Below are positions 48,313-60,003 of a stretch of DNA of 64,000 bases, one piece after another. Within the stretch, counting starts at the first letter, position 1. Every line of letters begins with the position of its first letter. The translations under genes and the position numbers were made by a program. The notes below the pieces were generated by a model, which was not told the origin of the DNA, made no database searches, and worked only from the letters and a program-made list of their open reading frames with translations. The DNA is from Ptiloglossa arizonensis (taxonomy: Eukaryota > Arthropoda > Insecta > Hymenoptera > Colletidae): positions 1,692,529 through 1,756,528 of the forward strand of contig NC_135061.1 in the NCBI RefSeq assembly GCF_051014685.1, in the 5' to 3' direction.

Positions 48313-49844
48313 CTTGCCTCGAAGCTGTTCAAAAATTAAATATAACTGTGTTTGTGATAAATGTTCAAGAATTAAATATAACTGTATTTGTAATAAATGG
48401 TCAAGAATTAAATATAACTGTATTTGTGATAAATGTTCAAAAATTAAATATAACTGTGTTTGTGATAAATGTTCAAAAATTAAATATAACTGTATTTGTG
48501 ATAAATGTTCAAAAATTAAATATAACTGTATTTGTGATAAATGTTCAAAAATTAAATATAATTGTATTTGTAATAAATGTTCAAAAATGAAATATAACTG
48601 TATTTGTAATAAATGTTCAAAAATTAAATATAACTGTGTTTGTAATAAATATTCAAAAATTAAATATTACTGTATTTGTAATAAATGTTCAAAAATTAAA
48701 TATAACTGTATTTGTAATAAATGTTCAAAAATTAAATATAACTGTATTTGTAATAAATGTTCAAAAATTAAATATAAGTGTATTTGTAATAAATGTTCAA
48801 AAATTAAATATAACTGTATTTGTAATGAATGTTCAAAAATTAAATATAACTGTGTTTGTAATAAATGTTCAAAAATTAAATATAAGTGTATTTGTAATAA
48901 ATGTTCAAAAATTAAATATAATTGTGTTTGTAATAAATGTTCAAAAATTAAATATAACTGTATTTGTAATAAATGTTCAAAAATTAAATATAACTGTATT
49001 TGTAATAAATGTTCAAAAATTAAATATAACTGTGTTTGTGATAAATGTTCAAAAATTAAATATAACTGTGTTTGTGATAAATGTTCAAAAATTAAATATA
49101 ACTGTATTTGTAATAAATGTTCAAAAATTAAATATAACTGTGTTTGTGATAAATGTTCAAAAATTAAATATAACTGTATTTGTGATAAATGTTCAAAAAT
49201 TAAATATAATTGTATTTGTAATAAATGTTCAAAAATGAAATATAACTGTATTTGTAATAAATGTTCAAAAATTAAATATAACTGTGTTTGTAATAAATAT
49301 TCAAAAATTAAATATTACTGTATTTGTAATAAATGTTCAAAAATTAAATATAACTGTATTTGTAATAAATGTTCAAAAATTAAATATAACTGTATTTGTA
49401 ATAAATGTTCAAAAATTAAATATAAGTGTATTTGTAATAAATGTTCAAAAATTAAATATAACTGTATTTGTAATGAATGTTCAAAAATTAAATATAACTG
49501 TGTTTGTAATAAATGTTCAAAAATTAAATATAAGTGTATTTGTAATAAATGTTCAAAAATTAAATATAATTGTGTTTGTAATAAATGTTCAAAAATTAAA
49601 TATAACTGTATTTGTAATAAATGTTCAAAAATTAAATATAACTGTATTTGTAATAAATGTTCAAAAATTAAATATAACTGTGTTTGTGATAAATGTTCAA
49701 AAATTAAATATAACTGTGTTTGTGATAAATGTTCAAAAATTAAATATAACTGTATTTGTAATAAATGTTCAAAAATTAAATATAACTGTGTTTGTGATAA
49801 ATGTTCAAAAATTAAATATAACTGTACTTGTAATAAATAGATGA
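48313..49844 (+). repeat. 42-copy 36-bp array with an 18-unit higher-order repeat and a 508-codon open frame
   Basis: The unit TGTTCAAAAATTAAATATAA plus CTGTATTTGTAATAAA repeats 42 times without indels. Units 8-24 are matched in order by units 26-42 (markers: a Met at units 8 and 26, YSKIKYYC at 10 and 28, NE at 14 and 32), so a 648-bp block was duplicated. Because 36 is a multiple of three, one frame stays open for 508 codons as MPRS plus 42 copies of CSKIKYNCICNK, three to four cysteines per 12 residues. A second frame (VFVINVQKLNIT) is also largely open. The long frame starts at TTG, not ATG. I treat it as non-coding satellite unless expression is shown. Confidence 0.95.
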
Positions 49845-50679
49845 GCAGTTTTACGGTTCTAACATTAAGTTATGCTTGGAATATTATACGGTATAAGTTT
49901 TTAAACAGAGGTTTCAAGTGTTCGATCAAATTCAAATTTGGTCTAATTCTAACGAGTTACATTACGGTGAGTTTATCGGTAAAAATAGTTGAAAGTACCA
50001 CAGTTGACAAATTTACGATATTACGTTCTTTTTCAATTATTTTATAAACGCAAATATACCTATAATTACGAAATAATTCGCTATGGAGGTAGAATTGAAT
50101 TAATTTTATATTTTATACTTAACTATTACGAGCGTTAGTTTCCAGTAATCTGTGTACGAATTTATTTATTTTATCGCCACTTTTGCAACGGAATCTTTAT
50201 CGCGCAATCGGTTCGCGAACACGATCCAACCGATGTCGAATCCCAGTCAGAGAAAAACACGTGTAAATAACGTATGAGTCACAAATCGAACAAATTTATG
50301 ATACACTTTTGGCAGTGAGTTTTCGCGTGAAAATTCCGAGTTATTGTTTTCTCACCAAAAAGAGCGATCCAAGTACTGAAAGAGCCAAGATTCTACCGTG
50401 TTGCTTGTTGGTGCCCGTGCAAACGGACGAAGAGAAAACAAAGAAGCGAGAAAAGGAAAAACGAGTAAGTGGGTGCGAGCAGCGAAGAGATTTATCGTCC
50501 GGTCCTCAAGATATGGAAGCTGGAGGAACTTATTTATGGAGTGTGTATGAAAACGAAATCAATATCAAGAAGATCTCGTGGACATGGAACGTAACGCGTG
50601 CTCAACGTTTCCAATTTTTCCATTATCCAACGTAGAAATATTTTCCCTATTTTCATCGTTCTTCGTTTATTGGATGACC
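49845..50679. other. Unique sequence with one donor-like site
   Basis: The 108-codon frame at 50,309-50,635 starts at TTG and is unrecognised. AACGA/GTAAGTGG at 50,465 on the plus strand is a good donor sequence within it. No acceptor or promoter could be assigned. Confidence 0.4.
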
Positions 50680-50877
50680 TAACCCAGACGTCGTGAAAAA
50701 TTTTAAGAAAACATCGGTGATCGGTGAAAAAAACCGAGACGACTATTTGAAAGATATTTAATTACATCATTAACTCCCAAGTTTGAACTTTCAAATAAAA
50801 AAAGAAATATGAAGATTACTTGAACAATTTGAATTTTATTCAAAAAGTAAATCTACCGGTGACGATTGGGACACCCT
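50680..50877 (+). mobile_element. Family A MITE, right-end fragment
   Basis: ACGTCGTGAAAAATTTT, ATTAACTCCCAAGTTTG, AACTTTCAAATAAAAAAAG and ACCGGTGACGATTGGGAC then ACCC match the right half of the 4.2 kb copy in order. The left half is absent. Confidence 0.85.
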
Positions 50878-51530
50878 TTGCTACCACTTTCCATTGGTAA
50901 TCGCGATTTAAAAATGAAATCGTGACTCTATATTTGTCAATTAGTGGCAAATGATCTTGCCTGACAATTCCTTCGCGAATCGAGATTGATCGCGAAAGAT
51001 CGCTTAAATACTCGCTATCCGGGATTCTTTCTCGACAACGATTCGCGGTCAGAGACTGGAAAGATTTTTCCTCGGAACGCGATAATGTTTCGTGTTTCCT
51101 CGTTATCCGTATTCGTTTACTTTTTATACGGGAGCCAGCCTATTCAGCTTCTCAAACTCTTGCGTGCAGCTTTGACCTCCCCGAGATTCCTCCGACGTTT
51201 CGGGTTTCTCAGAGCGAAAGGGTAAACTTCAGGGACGAAACTTCCGGAAGTCGGACTAGCTGAGTACACTGCAGGCTTCCAGCAAATGCTCGACGGCTTT
51301 ATCGGGAATCCTGCGAGTTGGAAAGGGACGAGGAGTATCGTGAGAGTATTCGACTTTCCCCCTCTTGGTCGTTGCTGCTGCTTGTTCGCTCCATCCTTCG
51401 GTCTCGAACCCACCTACAACCGGCTCTGAACGCAGTACGCTCCGAAACTCCTCAGACGACGGTCCCGATTGATTTTTGGTAGCAGTCTTGTGCCACCGAA
51501 TTACGCAGCGCCGCTTGCCCCGCGACTTAG
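50878..51530. other. CpG-richer unique spacer
   Basis: Frames of 79-89 codons on both strands, none recognised. No repeat. Confidence 0.45.
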
Positions 51531-52425
51531 CGAATTTACGAGATCGCGTAAAAGACGAGACCTCGTCGATGAATCGACCAAAATTTCCCCCACCATCTCA
51601 TCACTTTTTCATTGTTTCCAGCGTTCTGTACAGAAAACTCGAACGATGAATCGTAAATCCTACGTTACGTGAAAAATCTGTCCACTGTGAACATTTAATA
51701 ACGTAAGTGACGTTCACTCGATCGTGACGAATAATAATGATTTTCAGGGAAATTGTTCATTTATTGTAGCTATGTAGCACGATTTTTAAGTCTTCTTATC
51801 GCGAGATGTATGATATCGCGCAAAAGACGAGACCTCGTCGATGAATCGACCAAAATTTCCCCCACCATCTCATCACTTTTTCATTGTTTCCAGCGTTCTG
51901 TGGGCTATACAGAAAACTCGAACGATGGATCCTACGTTCTATGAAAAATGTGTCCACTGTGAACATTTAATAACGTAAGTGACGTTCACTCGATCGTGAC
52001 GAATAATAATGATTTTCAGGGAAATTGTTCATTTATTGTAGCTATGTAGCACGATTTTTAAGTCTTCTTATCGCGAGATGTATGATATCGCGCAAAAGAC
52101 GAGACCTCGTTGATGAACCAACGAAAATTTCCCCCACCACCTCATCACTTTTTCATTGTTTCCAGCGTTCTGTACAGAAAACTCGAACGGTGGATTTGTA
52201 AATCCTACGTTACGTGAAAAATCTGTCCACTGTGAACATTTAATAACGTAAGTGACGTTTACTCGATCGTGACGAATAATAATGACATCGTCGCGATCCG
52301 CACTTACACGGTTTAAGCGCGATTTAATGGAAAGATTGGAGATTTTTAAGGAAATTGTTCATTTATGTAGCACGATTTTTAGGTCTTCTTATCGCGAGGT
52401 TTATGATATCGCGCGATAACGTCCG
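51531..52425. repeat. Three-copy ~272-bp array
   Basis: AAAAGACGAGACCTCGT recurs near 51,550, 51,822 and 52,094. Units share ATTTCCCCCACCA, TTTTTCATTGTTTCCAGCG, AACGTAAGTGACGTTCACTC and a TTATCGCGAG end. The third copy has a ~70-bp insertion (CATCGTCGCGATCCGCAC and following). ACGTAAGTGACG in each unit resembles a splice donor but is repeat sequence. Confidence 0.95.
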
Positions 52426-55194
52426 TGATAATTTTTTAGTATTCGTTGGTACGAAATTACGTTTTCAAACTTTGAACGTAATTGACTTCGTTGAAAGTAG
52501 AATATTGTGACGAAGTAAAGTAGAATATGTTACCTTTAGCTGAATCGAGAGGTTGTATTTGACAATGACGAGAAAATTGTATTTCAAAAGGACGAAAAGA
52601 TTCAAACTTTGTTCAGTATTACTCAAACGATGTATACTTGTCTTCTTTATTATAAAAAATCTGTAACACTTGCGAATATAATTACGATGAAAGAATACTT
52701 GCGTGTTCTTTTTAATTTACCCGATACGTCTTATTAGATATTTATTGTTCTCTGTGTAGAATAATATACTTTTCGTAATTTTTATAGCTTGCAACGTAAA
52801 GGATAACATAATACGCAACGCAACTCTGATAATTTTTCATCCCCCTCGAAAGAACATTGAAGTTCCATTGATTCGACATAATTACGTTTCAAATTTATAC
52901 GAAATCCAACATTTCTAATCAAGGTATCGAGTAACTGTTCAGGTATCGGTCACTTATCGAAATTTCCGGCGACTTATCAAATTTTTTCGAGCAGACAAAG
53001 TGATATTTGATCGTAACAATTTTAGAAACTAAATTACCCAGCTCCGGCCGGAAAATAAATAACAGTTCCATTGCCAGGTAAAAACTGGCGAAGCAATTTC
53101 AAGCGAAATCGTTCGCGAACTATCTGTCGTGACCGGGAAAGCTAACTCACATAGAATTAATCGATCTATGAAACAGTTGTTCATCGAGATGAGTCGCAAT
53201 AAACCGAAACAGGTGTTACCGAATATGAACGAAAAATCGTGATGGAATCACTATATGAACAACGCCTGGTCCCTTTTTAATCTATCGAGCGACCATTCTC
53301 TGTTTATCTATCTCACTTTGGCTCGTCGGGGAACTGTACGATCGACCAGTGGCCAATATTGTTGGACTGGGATGTAATAAACCCTCAGGCGTCGCACAGA
53401 TCATCTCTCTCTCTTGCTGCCCGTTATTGAGGCAATATTATATGACATGGCGTGTCTCTGCATACGCACTGTGTAAAATAGAAGGCAAACGTGTTACGAG
53501 AGTCTTAACACGCGCGAAAACGAGGCATTCGCCATTTAACGTGACTAACAACCGACAGATTTACGGGAGGCTTGCAAAACGATCCTGCCTCGACGCGATT
53601 AATAACGCTTAAATCAATTAGGAATCCAATTTAATTTAGTAGGGAAATACGATACGTTGTTTTCGTCGGTTCGCTCTGATTTTCAATACATTGTATATCA
53701 ATGGGTCGATTCAATTTTTCGTATTAACAAAGGAACGTACAAAAGGCTGAAGGCTGGCGTTGTATGTTTCATCGATCGTCAATTTTGATGAAAATTTTTG
53801 TAGGGAATACTTTTTTGTAAAAAAATTTCTCTTTCATCGGGAAACTTTATTATCGGAAGAGTGGAAATAGTTAAAGTCACTATTGAGACGTTATTAATTT
53901 ATATTCGGTTCAGGAGTGTATTTCTAAACAGGTTCTGTCTATAAATGTAAATATATAATTTTGAAAAATTAATCGGTGTCACTGTTGGTATAAAAATTGA
54001 ATCAACTTGTTACCATCGCGTTTATGAAATTAGTACGTTTTCAAGCGATAGTCTTTTTTGAATTTTCCGCAGTTTTCACTGCGATAGATTTTACGTAAGT
54101 ATAAAAAGGGCAATTAGGATTACATATTCGAGGGAATTTAATTTTCGAACAAAAACTATCGAAGTGGTCTCATTTATTCGAGTGCTAGAAGTTCATTCTG
54201 GTAGATATGCTCAACAACTTGTTCTAAATGAGAACGGTCGCGCAATATTAAAGCACCACTTTTCCACGAGTATATTCAGAGAAGATATCGTAAAAATAAA
54301 GTTTGGCAATTACGTCTGATAATAAAATCGCCCATTGCGTTCCGGTGAATTCTACGAGAGTTTATCGTTGATCATTTTTTTTTTCACTGTAAAAAATTGT
54401 ATATTTCACCTCTTGTAATGTAAGATGAAAACACGAAAACGAAGTATAATAATTTAGTACAGAGAACGTAGAAAACCTTGCGAAATAAATTCGATAGATT
54501 ATCGTAAATATAAAAAATCAAAATAGCGGTTCAATTCGTGCGAATATAAGTGATTTGTGTTCCGAAAAATAAATGAATGGATATGGATAATTTTTGTAAA
54601 ATTAACGTTAAAATTCTATCAAATATGATAAACCGGTGAAACACAACGAAACGGAAAAGTAAATTAAAACTTCGGCAAAATATAATTGTATTATTAACAA
54701 ACAAGTTTCGTTGAACGGTCGTCGAACGAAATTTTCGTTGCATCGCAATTGTTGGGTTGCTGATATTTTCTGTAACCACATTTGGCGGGTTATTCTCACG
54801 TGTAGTACCCTGTGTGCGCAGAAGCCGCGTGTGTTGCACAATTTACGTTCGTGCACGTAGTTACTTCTATTTTCTTGTTAGCAGCATCGGTTCACGTTGC
54901 GAAATAAATATTAAAAAGCTTAATTAAAGCCAAGCTGTGATCCGACCGTGAACAAATATTAACAAATATAAATTACGAAGAGAAAATAATATCCAATCGT
55001 GTTTCGATAAACGTTTAACAATCGTCGAACGAAATTTTCATTCATACTCTCGTCGATACTCTCCGTTTCGTATTTGAAGAACGAACCGCCAATTTGGAGC
55101 GATTCGATAACAGAAAAAAAACAGAAGAAGAAAAGCTACTCTCTTGTAAACGTTCCAGGATCAAGAACAGGACAACGAACGATAAACTCTGCTT
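52426..55194. other. Unique AT-rich sequence, no gene recognised
   Basis: Frames are at most 102 codons. No tandem repeat, MITE or RNA gene was recognised between 52.4 and 55.2 kb. The composition becomes more CpG-rich from about 54,700. Confidence 0.45.
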
Positions 55195-56852
55195 ACCTGT
55201 CGACCTTGTTGTCGGTTGAATAACTTGTCGCGTTAACGCGGAATGCAACAAAGTGTACAGCGTCCGAAGAATGCGACAAAGAAACCGCTCGATTAAACAC
55301 GAAGAGTGCGGAAAAGAGAGACAACAGCTCAGGAGATTCGTGCCGCGTCACTTTTCCGCTCGGCGATGTGAAATCTTACGGAATTTTTCAAAGTTCGCAT
55401 CTGCGTACGATGGCGAATAATCGAGACACATTTATCACGGGCCACTTTCGAATCGATCGATCGACACCGAGTTCGAAATATATTTACCAGCGCGTGTGTG
55501 CACGCCCGATCGTACACACGCGAGCCCGGTGTACAGTGCCACGGAACTCCCGCACAGTTTCACTAAACTTTTGTACCGGTGGAACTTTGAGTTCCAAAAC
55601 GAGCAATCCTTCAAGGCCAAGGTTCGCGTCACGTGCCACCGACCGTCGAAGCTCAAAGTCTTCCCGAAATAGCCGTTAGCTGTTCTCCTAGCGGTTCTCG
55701 GTTTGCGTATACGGTGTACTCGCGTTTGTTCAATTATCGAGACAATTTAATTAACCCGGTGCGCTCAGTCTCGTTCACGAGCGAAATGTTTTCGACTCGC
55801 GCGAATTGCAAAATCACTTGGCGCGAGGTACGTCTCTATCGCGTTGCACACTTTTGTTCGCGACGGTTTGAACAGTGTTTGGCCGCGTTTACTTCGTTTC
55901 GGTGTCGTTTCGGTGTCTCCAACCGGTTACTTCGGAATCGTTCGGATATCCAGAATCCAACCAGAGCGCCGTGGATGGATAACATCCGCCGTGGTGGTCG
56001 GAGAACCAAGTAACGCAGCGTTGAACTCACGTGTTCGTCTGTTAATATGGCGGCGAGTCGATGCACTTGTACGCGTACTGTTTACTCGGTATCGTATTCT
56101 ACCACCGACCTTGAACAGGGGTACTTTTCTCCCGATGATATTTCCCTCGACCTCGAGAGAATATCGAATAGATTATCCGTTGGGCTTCGAGTGCCTCGCG
56201 AATTCTCGAAACAAACGTCAACGTGAACAACGACGCGTATCCTGTCGCGATTACGAACCGTTCCGTGTAAAAATTCACCGAGTGAACAGTTATCGAGTCT
56301 ACGGTTATCCGTCGCTCCGTGTGCTCTTTACGGAGGGATTTACGGTAACTTTAAAATCCTCGTCTCGCGAGTACGAGGTCGAACGATCGTCCCGTACACG
56401 GTGCGATCGTGCGGGAAGCTGCGCGAAACTACTCGTGGGATCTCGTGTGAACACGTACGAGCACGTAGCTGGCAAATTAAGGGAAACCCCGGCAAGGTCG
56501 AAGTTGTGATTCGCGGAGTCCTCTGGACTCGACTGACAGCACGAGCAGGGCCACCGAGACGGTGAGTGCAAAAGGGGGTGTCGGTGGGGCGCGATACCAC
56601 CCCGTGATAGTGGAAGCGAGACGGTGAACCGGCTCGCGAGCTCAACGAAGAGAGACGGAAGTAGCCGAACGCGCCGCCGCCTTGACGCTGTTTCCGCGAT
56701 GTGCCTACCTTCCACGATTCGGGACACTCGCACCAAGACGAACCTGGAATGCAAAGGAAAAGGAATAGCACCGGCGGATAGTAAAAGCAGACTCGAAGAA
56801 AAAACAAGACAGCCCTATCTCTATCCTGAAAGAACTCCTGAAAGAAGTAAGT
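55195..56852. promoter_or_regulatory. CpG-rich block flanked by outward-facing donors: candidate promoter / first exons
   Basis: This is the most CpG-dense part of the window and has long stop-poor frames on both strands (221 codons plus at 55,844-56,509; 231 codons minus at 56,340-57,035) that look like composition effects. GAA/GTAAGTGG at 56,847 on the plus strand and CGACAG/GTAAGCAG on the minus strand (junction about 55,197) are both good 5' splice sites pointing away from the block. That is the layout of a bidirectional promoter with untranslated first exons. TCAGT initiator-like motifs occur (for example near 55,766). No TATA box or coding exon confirms it. Confidence 0.3.
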
Positions 56853-57198
56853 GGAAATCGTTGTAGGTTCCTGGCCGACAAACACCGGTGTGCATCGCCA
56901 GGGAACACCGGGACCGATACCCGAAATTTTCTCTCCCTCTGCGAACCTATCCCTTGGTTTCGCGTTAAATCGTATATCTGCGACACGAAATCTCGATTCG
57001 GCTACCGTGAAATATCGCACCAGAACCGAGTACACGGGGATTCGACGATTCAGTGGGTCGACGTTCCTTCCAAAGGAATTATCTTAATTCTTAATGGAAG
57101 ATTAGTTTCGTTCGGGTACCGCTTATCGATCGTTGGAACATTCGGAAACTCGTTCGAGAGGAACTATTTTATGCACGATTTACACTGGGGAATGTATT
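56853..57198. other. Unique spacer
   Basis: Lower CpG than the preceding block. A 78-codon frame (56,851-57,087) is unrecognised. It ends at the MITE-derived array. Confidence 0.45.
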
Positions 57199-57829
57199 GG
57201 GTTGGTTGGGAAGTCGTTTCGTTTTACAAAATTGAGAATATATGATTTGATGAAATGTTTGTACACTTTGACAAAATTGACTCAGTGTACCGAATTATTA
57301 TCGGAGCGAGTCTTATCCGCGGACCGATGCGACTGGAGAGTCGTTAGCTTTGGAAAATGTGTACACTCGAAAATTTACACGATAATCGATCGTTTCTCCT
57401 GATTGTATTCGGTTGCTTGGAAAGTCGTTTCGTTTTACAAAATGGAGAATATATGATTTGATGAAATGTTTGTACACTCTGAAAAAATTGACTCAGTGTA
57501 CCGAATTATTATCGGAGCGAGTCTTATCCGCGGACCGATGCGACTGGAGAGTCGTTAGCTTTGGAAAATGGGTACACTCGAAAATTTACACGATAATCGA
57601 TCGTTTATCCTGATTGTATTCGGTTGCTTGGAAAGTCATTTCGTTTTACAAAATGGAGAATATATGATTTGATAAAATGTTTGTACACTCTGAAAAAATT
57701 TACTCAGTGTAACGAATTATGATCGGAGCGAGTCTTGTCTGCGGACCGATGCGACTGGAGAGTCGTTAGCTTTGGAAAATGGGTACACTCGAAAATTTAC
57801 ACGATAATCAATCGTTTCTCCTGATTGTA
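57199..57829 (+). repeat. Three-copy ~210-bp array built on a family C MITE left end
   Basis: Each unit opens with a family C terminus (GGTTGGTTGGGAAGTCGTTT, GGTTGCTTGGAAAGTCGTTT, GGTTGCTTGGAAAGTCATTT) and the body AAAATGGAGAATATATGATT, then adds about 130 bp not present in the short MITEs (ACTCAGTGTACCGAATTATT, CGGACCGATGCGACTGG). The array leads straight into a complete family C MITE. The 66-89 codon frames within it are artefacts. Confidence 0.9.
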
Positions 57830-57987
57830 TCGGGTTGTTCTGAAAGTCGTTTCGTTTTACAAAATGGAGAATATTTGATTTAAAAAACTAAATATGTGAT
57901 ATAAAACAAATACTCTATGTGACTGAAAAAATCGTGTTTCTATTTCACCAAAAAAAAAAAAACGAAACGACTTTCCGAACAATCCAG
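57830..57987 (+). mobile_element. Family C MITE (Tc1/mariner-like), 158 bp
   Basis: The left end GGGTTGTTCTGAAAGTCG and inverted right end (CGACTTTCCGAACAATCC) are flanked by TA. The body retains AAAATGGAGAATATTTGATT and TTTCACCAAAAAAAA but has a different centre from the 131-bp copies. Confidence 0.88.
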
Positions 57988-58203
57988 TAATATTTTCTTA
58001 CGATAAATGAGACAAGAAAACTTATCGAATTTATCTTTAACACTAACGATTCGGGGACTTTGTAATAATTTCCCTTTCGGGGAAATCTTGCTATCTTGCT
58101 CCATTATTAACTCCCAAGTTTGTACTTTCGAATAGAAAAAAAATGTCAAGGTTACTTAAAATGTTTGAGTTTTGTTCAAAACCTAAATCGACCGGTGATG
58201 ATT
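57988..58203 (+). mobile_element. Family A MITE, right-end fragment
   Basis: ATTAACTCCCAAGTTTG, TACTTTCGAATAGAAAAAAA and ATCGACCGGTGATGATTGG, then GACAC, match the right end of other family A copies. It lies between two family C MITEs. Confidence 0.8.
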
Positions 58204-58249
58204 GGGACACTCTGTGTATGTAGTATTGTAACGTTAGCTTAGAAAGTTA

Positions 58250-58380
58250 TTGAATTGTTCGGAAAGTCATTTCGTTTTCCAAAATGGAGAATATATGATT
58301 CAATAAAATGTTTTACACTCTAAAAAAATCGTGTTTCATTTTCACCAAAAAGAAATGAAATGATTTTCCGAACAACCCAA
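58250..58380 (+). mobile_element. Family C MITE, complete, 131 bp
   Basis: TA at 58,248-58,249 and at 58,381-58,382 flank inverted ends TTGAATTGTTCGGAAAGTC and, inverted, TTGGGTTGTTCGGAAAATC. The interior reads AAAATGGAGAATATATGATT and TCGTGTTTCATTTTCACC. It is the best-preserved member here and typical of a mariner-derived MITE. Confidence 0.92.
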
Positions 58381-58483
58381 TACTTTAAACGTGGAACATC
58401 TGCCCTGGAAGGTACTCGATAAGTGATACTAGGTTAGAGCGGCTTAATAGGAAATTATTTTTGTTGTTACTCTATCTCATTGT
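58339..58483. repeat. Segment duplicated at 59,853-60,003 (left copy)
   Basis: The right end of the family C MITE plus about 100 bp of flank (TTTAAACGTGGAACATC, CCTGGAAGGTACTCGATAAG, AGGAAATTATTTTTGTTG) recurs 1.52 kb downstream. Since non-transposon flank is included, the copy arose by duplication, not transposition. Confidence 0.88.
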
Positions 58484-59852
58484 TTTATAGCACTTGTTTA
58501 TTAGATGTATACTTTCTTCGATAGAAAATGTTAATTTCAAGAGTTTTGTAGATTATTTGCAATCCTCTATGAAGATGTACGTTTATTGTTTCAGAAATGA
58601 ATATAATTTAGTACTGCTCAACCCTTTATAAACTTTATACGATTTGGCAATAATAACTGTACGCGATTCGTATTGTATAAATAATTAGAAAGCATTAAAT
58701 CATATTGTATCTGACTCTTTGTAAATTTCAGTGTATTTTGTTCAAATACGGCGTAAGAATCGTGAGAAAAGACGAGTGTTTTATTATCCGAAAATTCCTT
58801 TGTTCGAAACAGTCTCTTTATTAATTTGGTTACTAGAGATTCCAGCGTACGTTGAATCACCGAATCGATTCGAAGCATGAAAGAGAACGTTCTGATTTAC
58901 GAGGTTAGCGAAATAATATCGATATTAAACGGGGTATCGTGCGAGAAAACATATTATTTACGTAGCGTTTAACGACAATTGTTACTTGAGCTTTGCGTTT
59001 CGGAAATGCTGTGTGCATACGTTCGCGTTTTAATCGATGCGGACATTTTAATTCGTCTCGATAAAATCGACGATTCCTGGCAATTCGGATCGCAGAACTT
59101 ATACTTGAATGTCGTAGTCGTTTACATATCGGTATCACAGACTCTCGACGCGACCTACATCCAAAGCTAATATGCAGGAATATTAGACGAGCGGTTACTG
59201 CTAGGTGGCTTTTATGCGCATGAGCGCAATGGACCGTAATTTACGATCTGCTGTGTTGGCGTTCAAAATGTTCAATCGAAGATGAACTGACGGTAACATA
59301 TATTAATTATATCCAGTCGTGCCTCCCGTACAAATATAACCAGCCATATACGAGATTACAAGTCGCTCGCTATCAAAGCATCGGCTATAATTCTTTTTCA
59401 TCGTATTATGACTCGGTAGAGCACTCTCTATAATAGATAATGCATCCATGTTGAAGTACATAAACTTGTATACCGAACCTCGCAAAGCTCGTCGCATGAT
59501 ACATGTACAGGCGGTGACAAATCACATTAACGTGAACATTTTAGAGCAGTACATATCTATCGAGAGGTATGCCAATATTCCACGTGATACACGCAGCAAC
59601 GTATTGCGTCATTTTTTAAACTATCTTAACAAATGTTCGATACAACGTAATATTCTCAAAGTTACGAACTATTCTTTTACCGATTATTTGCGTAAGACAT
59701 TTTTCGACGTATTTCTCGAAGCAGAGGAACCCTGTACAAAATTGCAAATTGTTCTTCACATAGTGTGGGAGAACTTGAACGACTCGTATAAAAGAAACAA
59801 TTGTATAATTCTTTAAAGGATTAAAGGACAATGTGTAATTTACACTTGTGTA
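58484..59852. other. Unique interval between the two duplicate segments
   Basis: Contains the 122-codon ATG frame listed separately and an 86-codon minus frame (58,618-58,878) that is unrecognised. No tandem repeat. The interval itself has no second copy within the window. Confidence 0.45.
59448..59816 (+). CDS. Candidate small unknown protein, 122 codons
   Basis: The frame begins at a true ATG (MLKYINLYTEPRKARRMIHV) and ends at a TAA. It has no glaring low-complexity or repeat content, is predicted by eye to be mostly charged and amphipathic (NILEQYISIERYANI, VLRHFLNYLNKCS), and has a hydrophobic segment near its C terminus (LQIVLHIVWENL). I recognise no family. It sits between a duplicated MITE end on either side and could be part of a decayed larger element. 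A 94-codon minus frame overlaps its 3' half. There is no clear promoter or splice site. It is one of the few ATG-initiated, non-repeat frames over 120 codons here. Confidence 0.2.
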   Translation: MLKYINLYTEPRKARRMIHVQAVTNHINVNILEQYISIERYANIPRDTRSNVLRHFLNYLNKCSIQRNILKVTNYSFTDYLRKTFFDVFLEAEEPCTKLQIVLHIVWENLNDSYKRNNCIIL

Positions 59853-60003
59853 ATTTTCACAAAAAAAAAAAAAAATGAAATGATTTTCCGAACAACCCAA
59901 TACTTTAAACGTGGAACGTCTTCCCTGGAAGGTACTCGTTAAGTGATACTGGATATAAGGCGGTTTAATGGGAAATTATTTTTGTTGTTATTCTATCTTA
60001 TTG
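59853..60003. repeat. Segment duplicated from 58,339-58,483 (right copy)
   Basis: A lone family C right end (ATGAAATGATTTTCCGAAC then AACCCAA, 59,862-59,900) followed by the same flank as at 58.38 kb. There is no left MITE terminus, consistent with a duplication boundary inside the MITE. Confidence 0.88.

Noticed and set aside
48314..49840. 508-codon Cys-rich protein gene
   Set aside because: Begins at TTG with no ATG, is wholly 36-bp satellite, and a second frame is also largely open; kept as a repeat with a finding.
56340..57035. 231-codon minus-strand gene
   Set aside because: GC-rich block open on both strands, no domain, no splice support.
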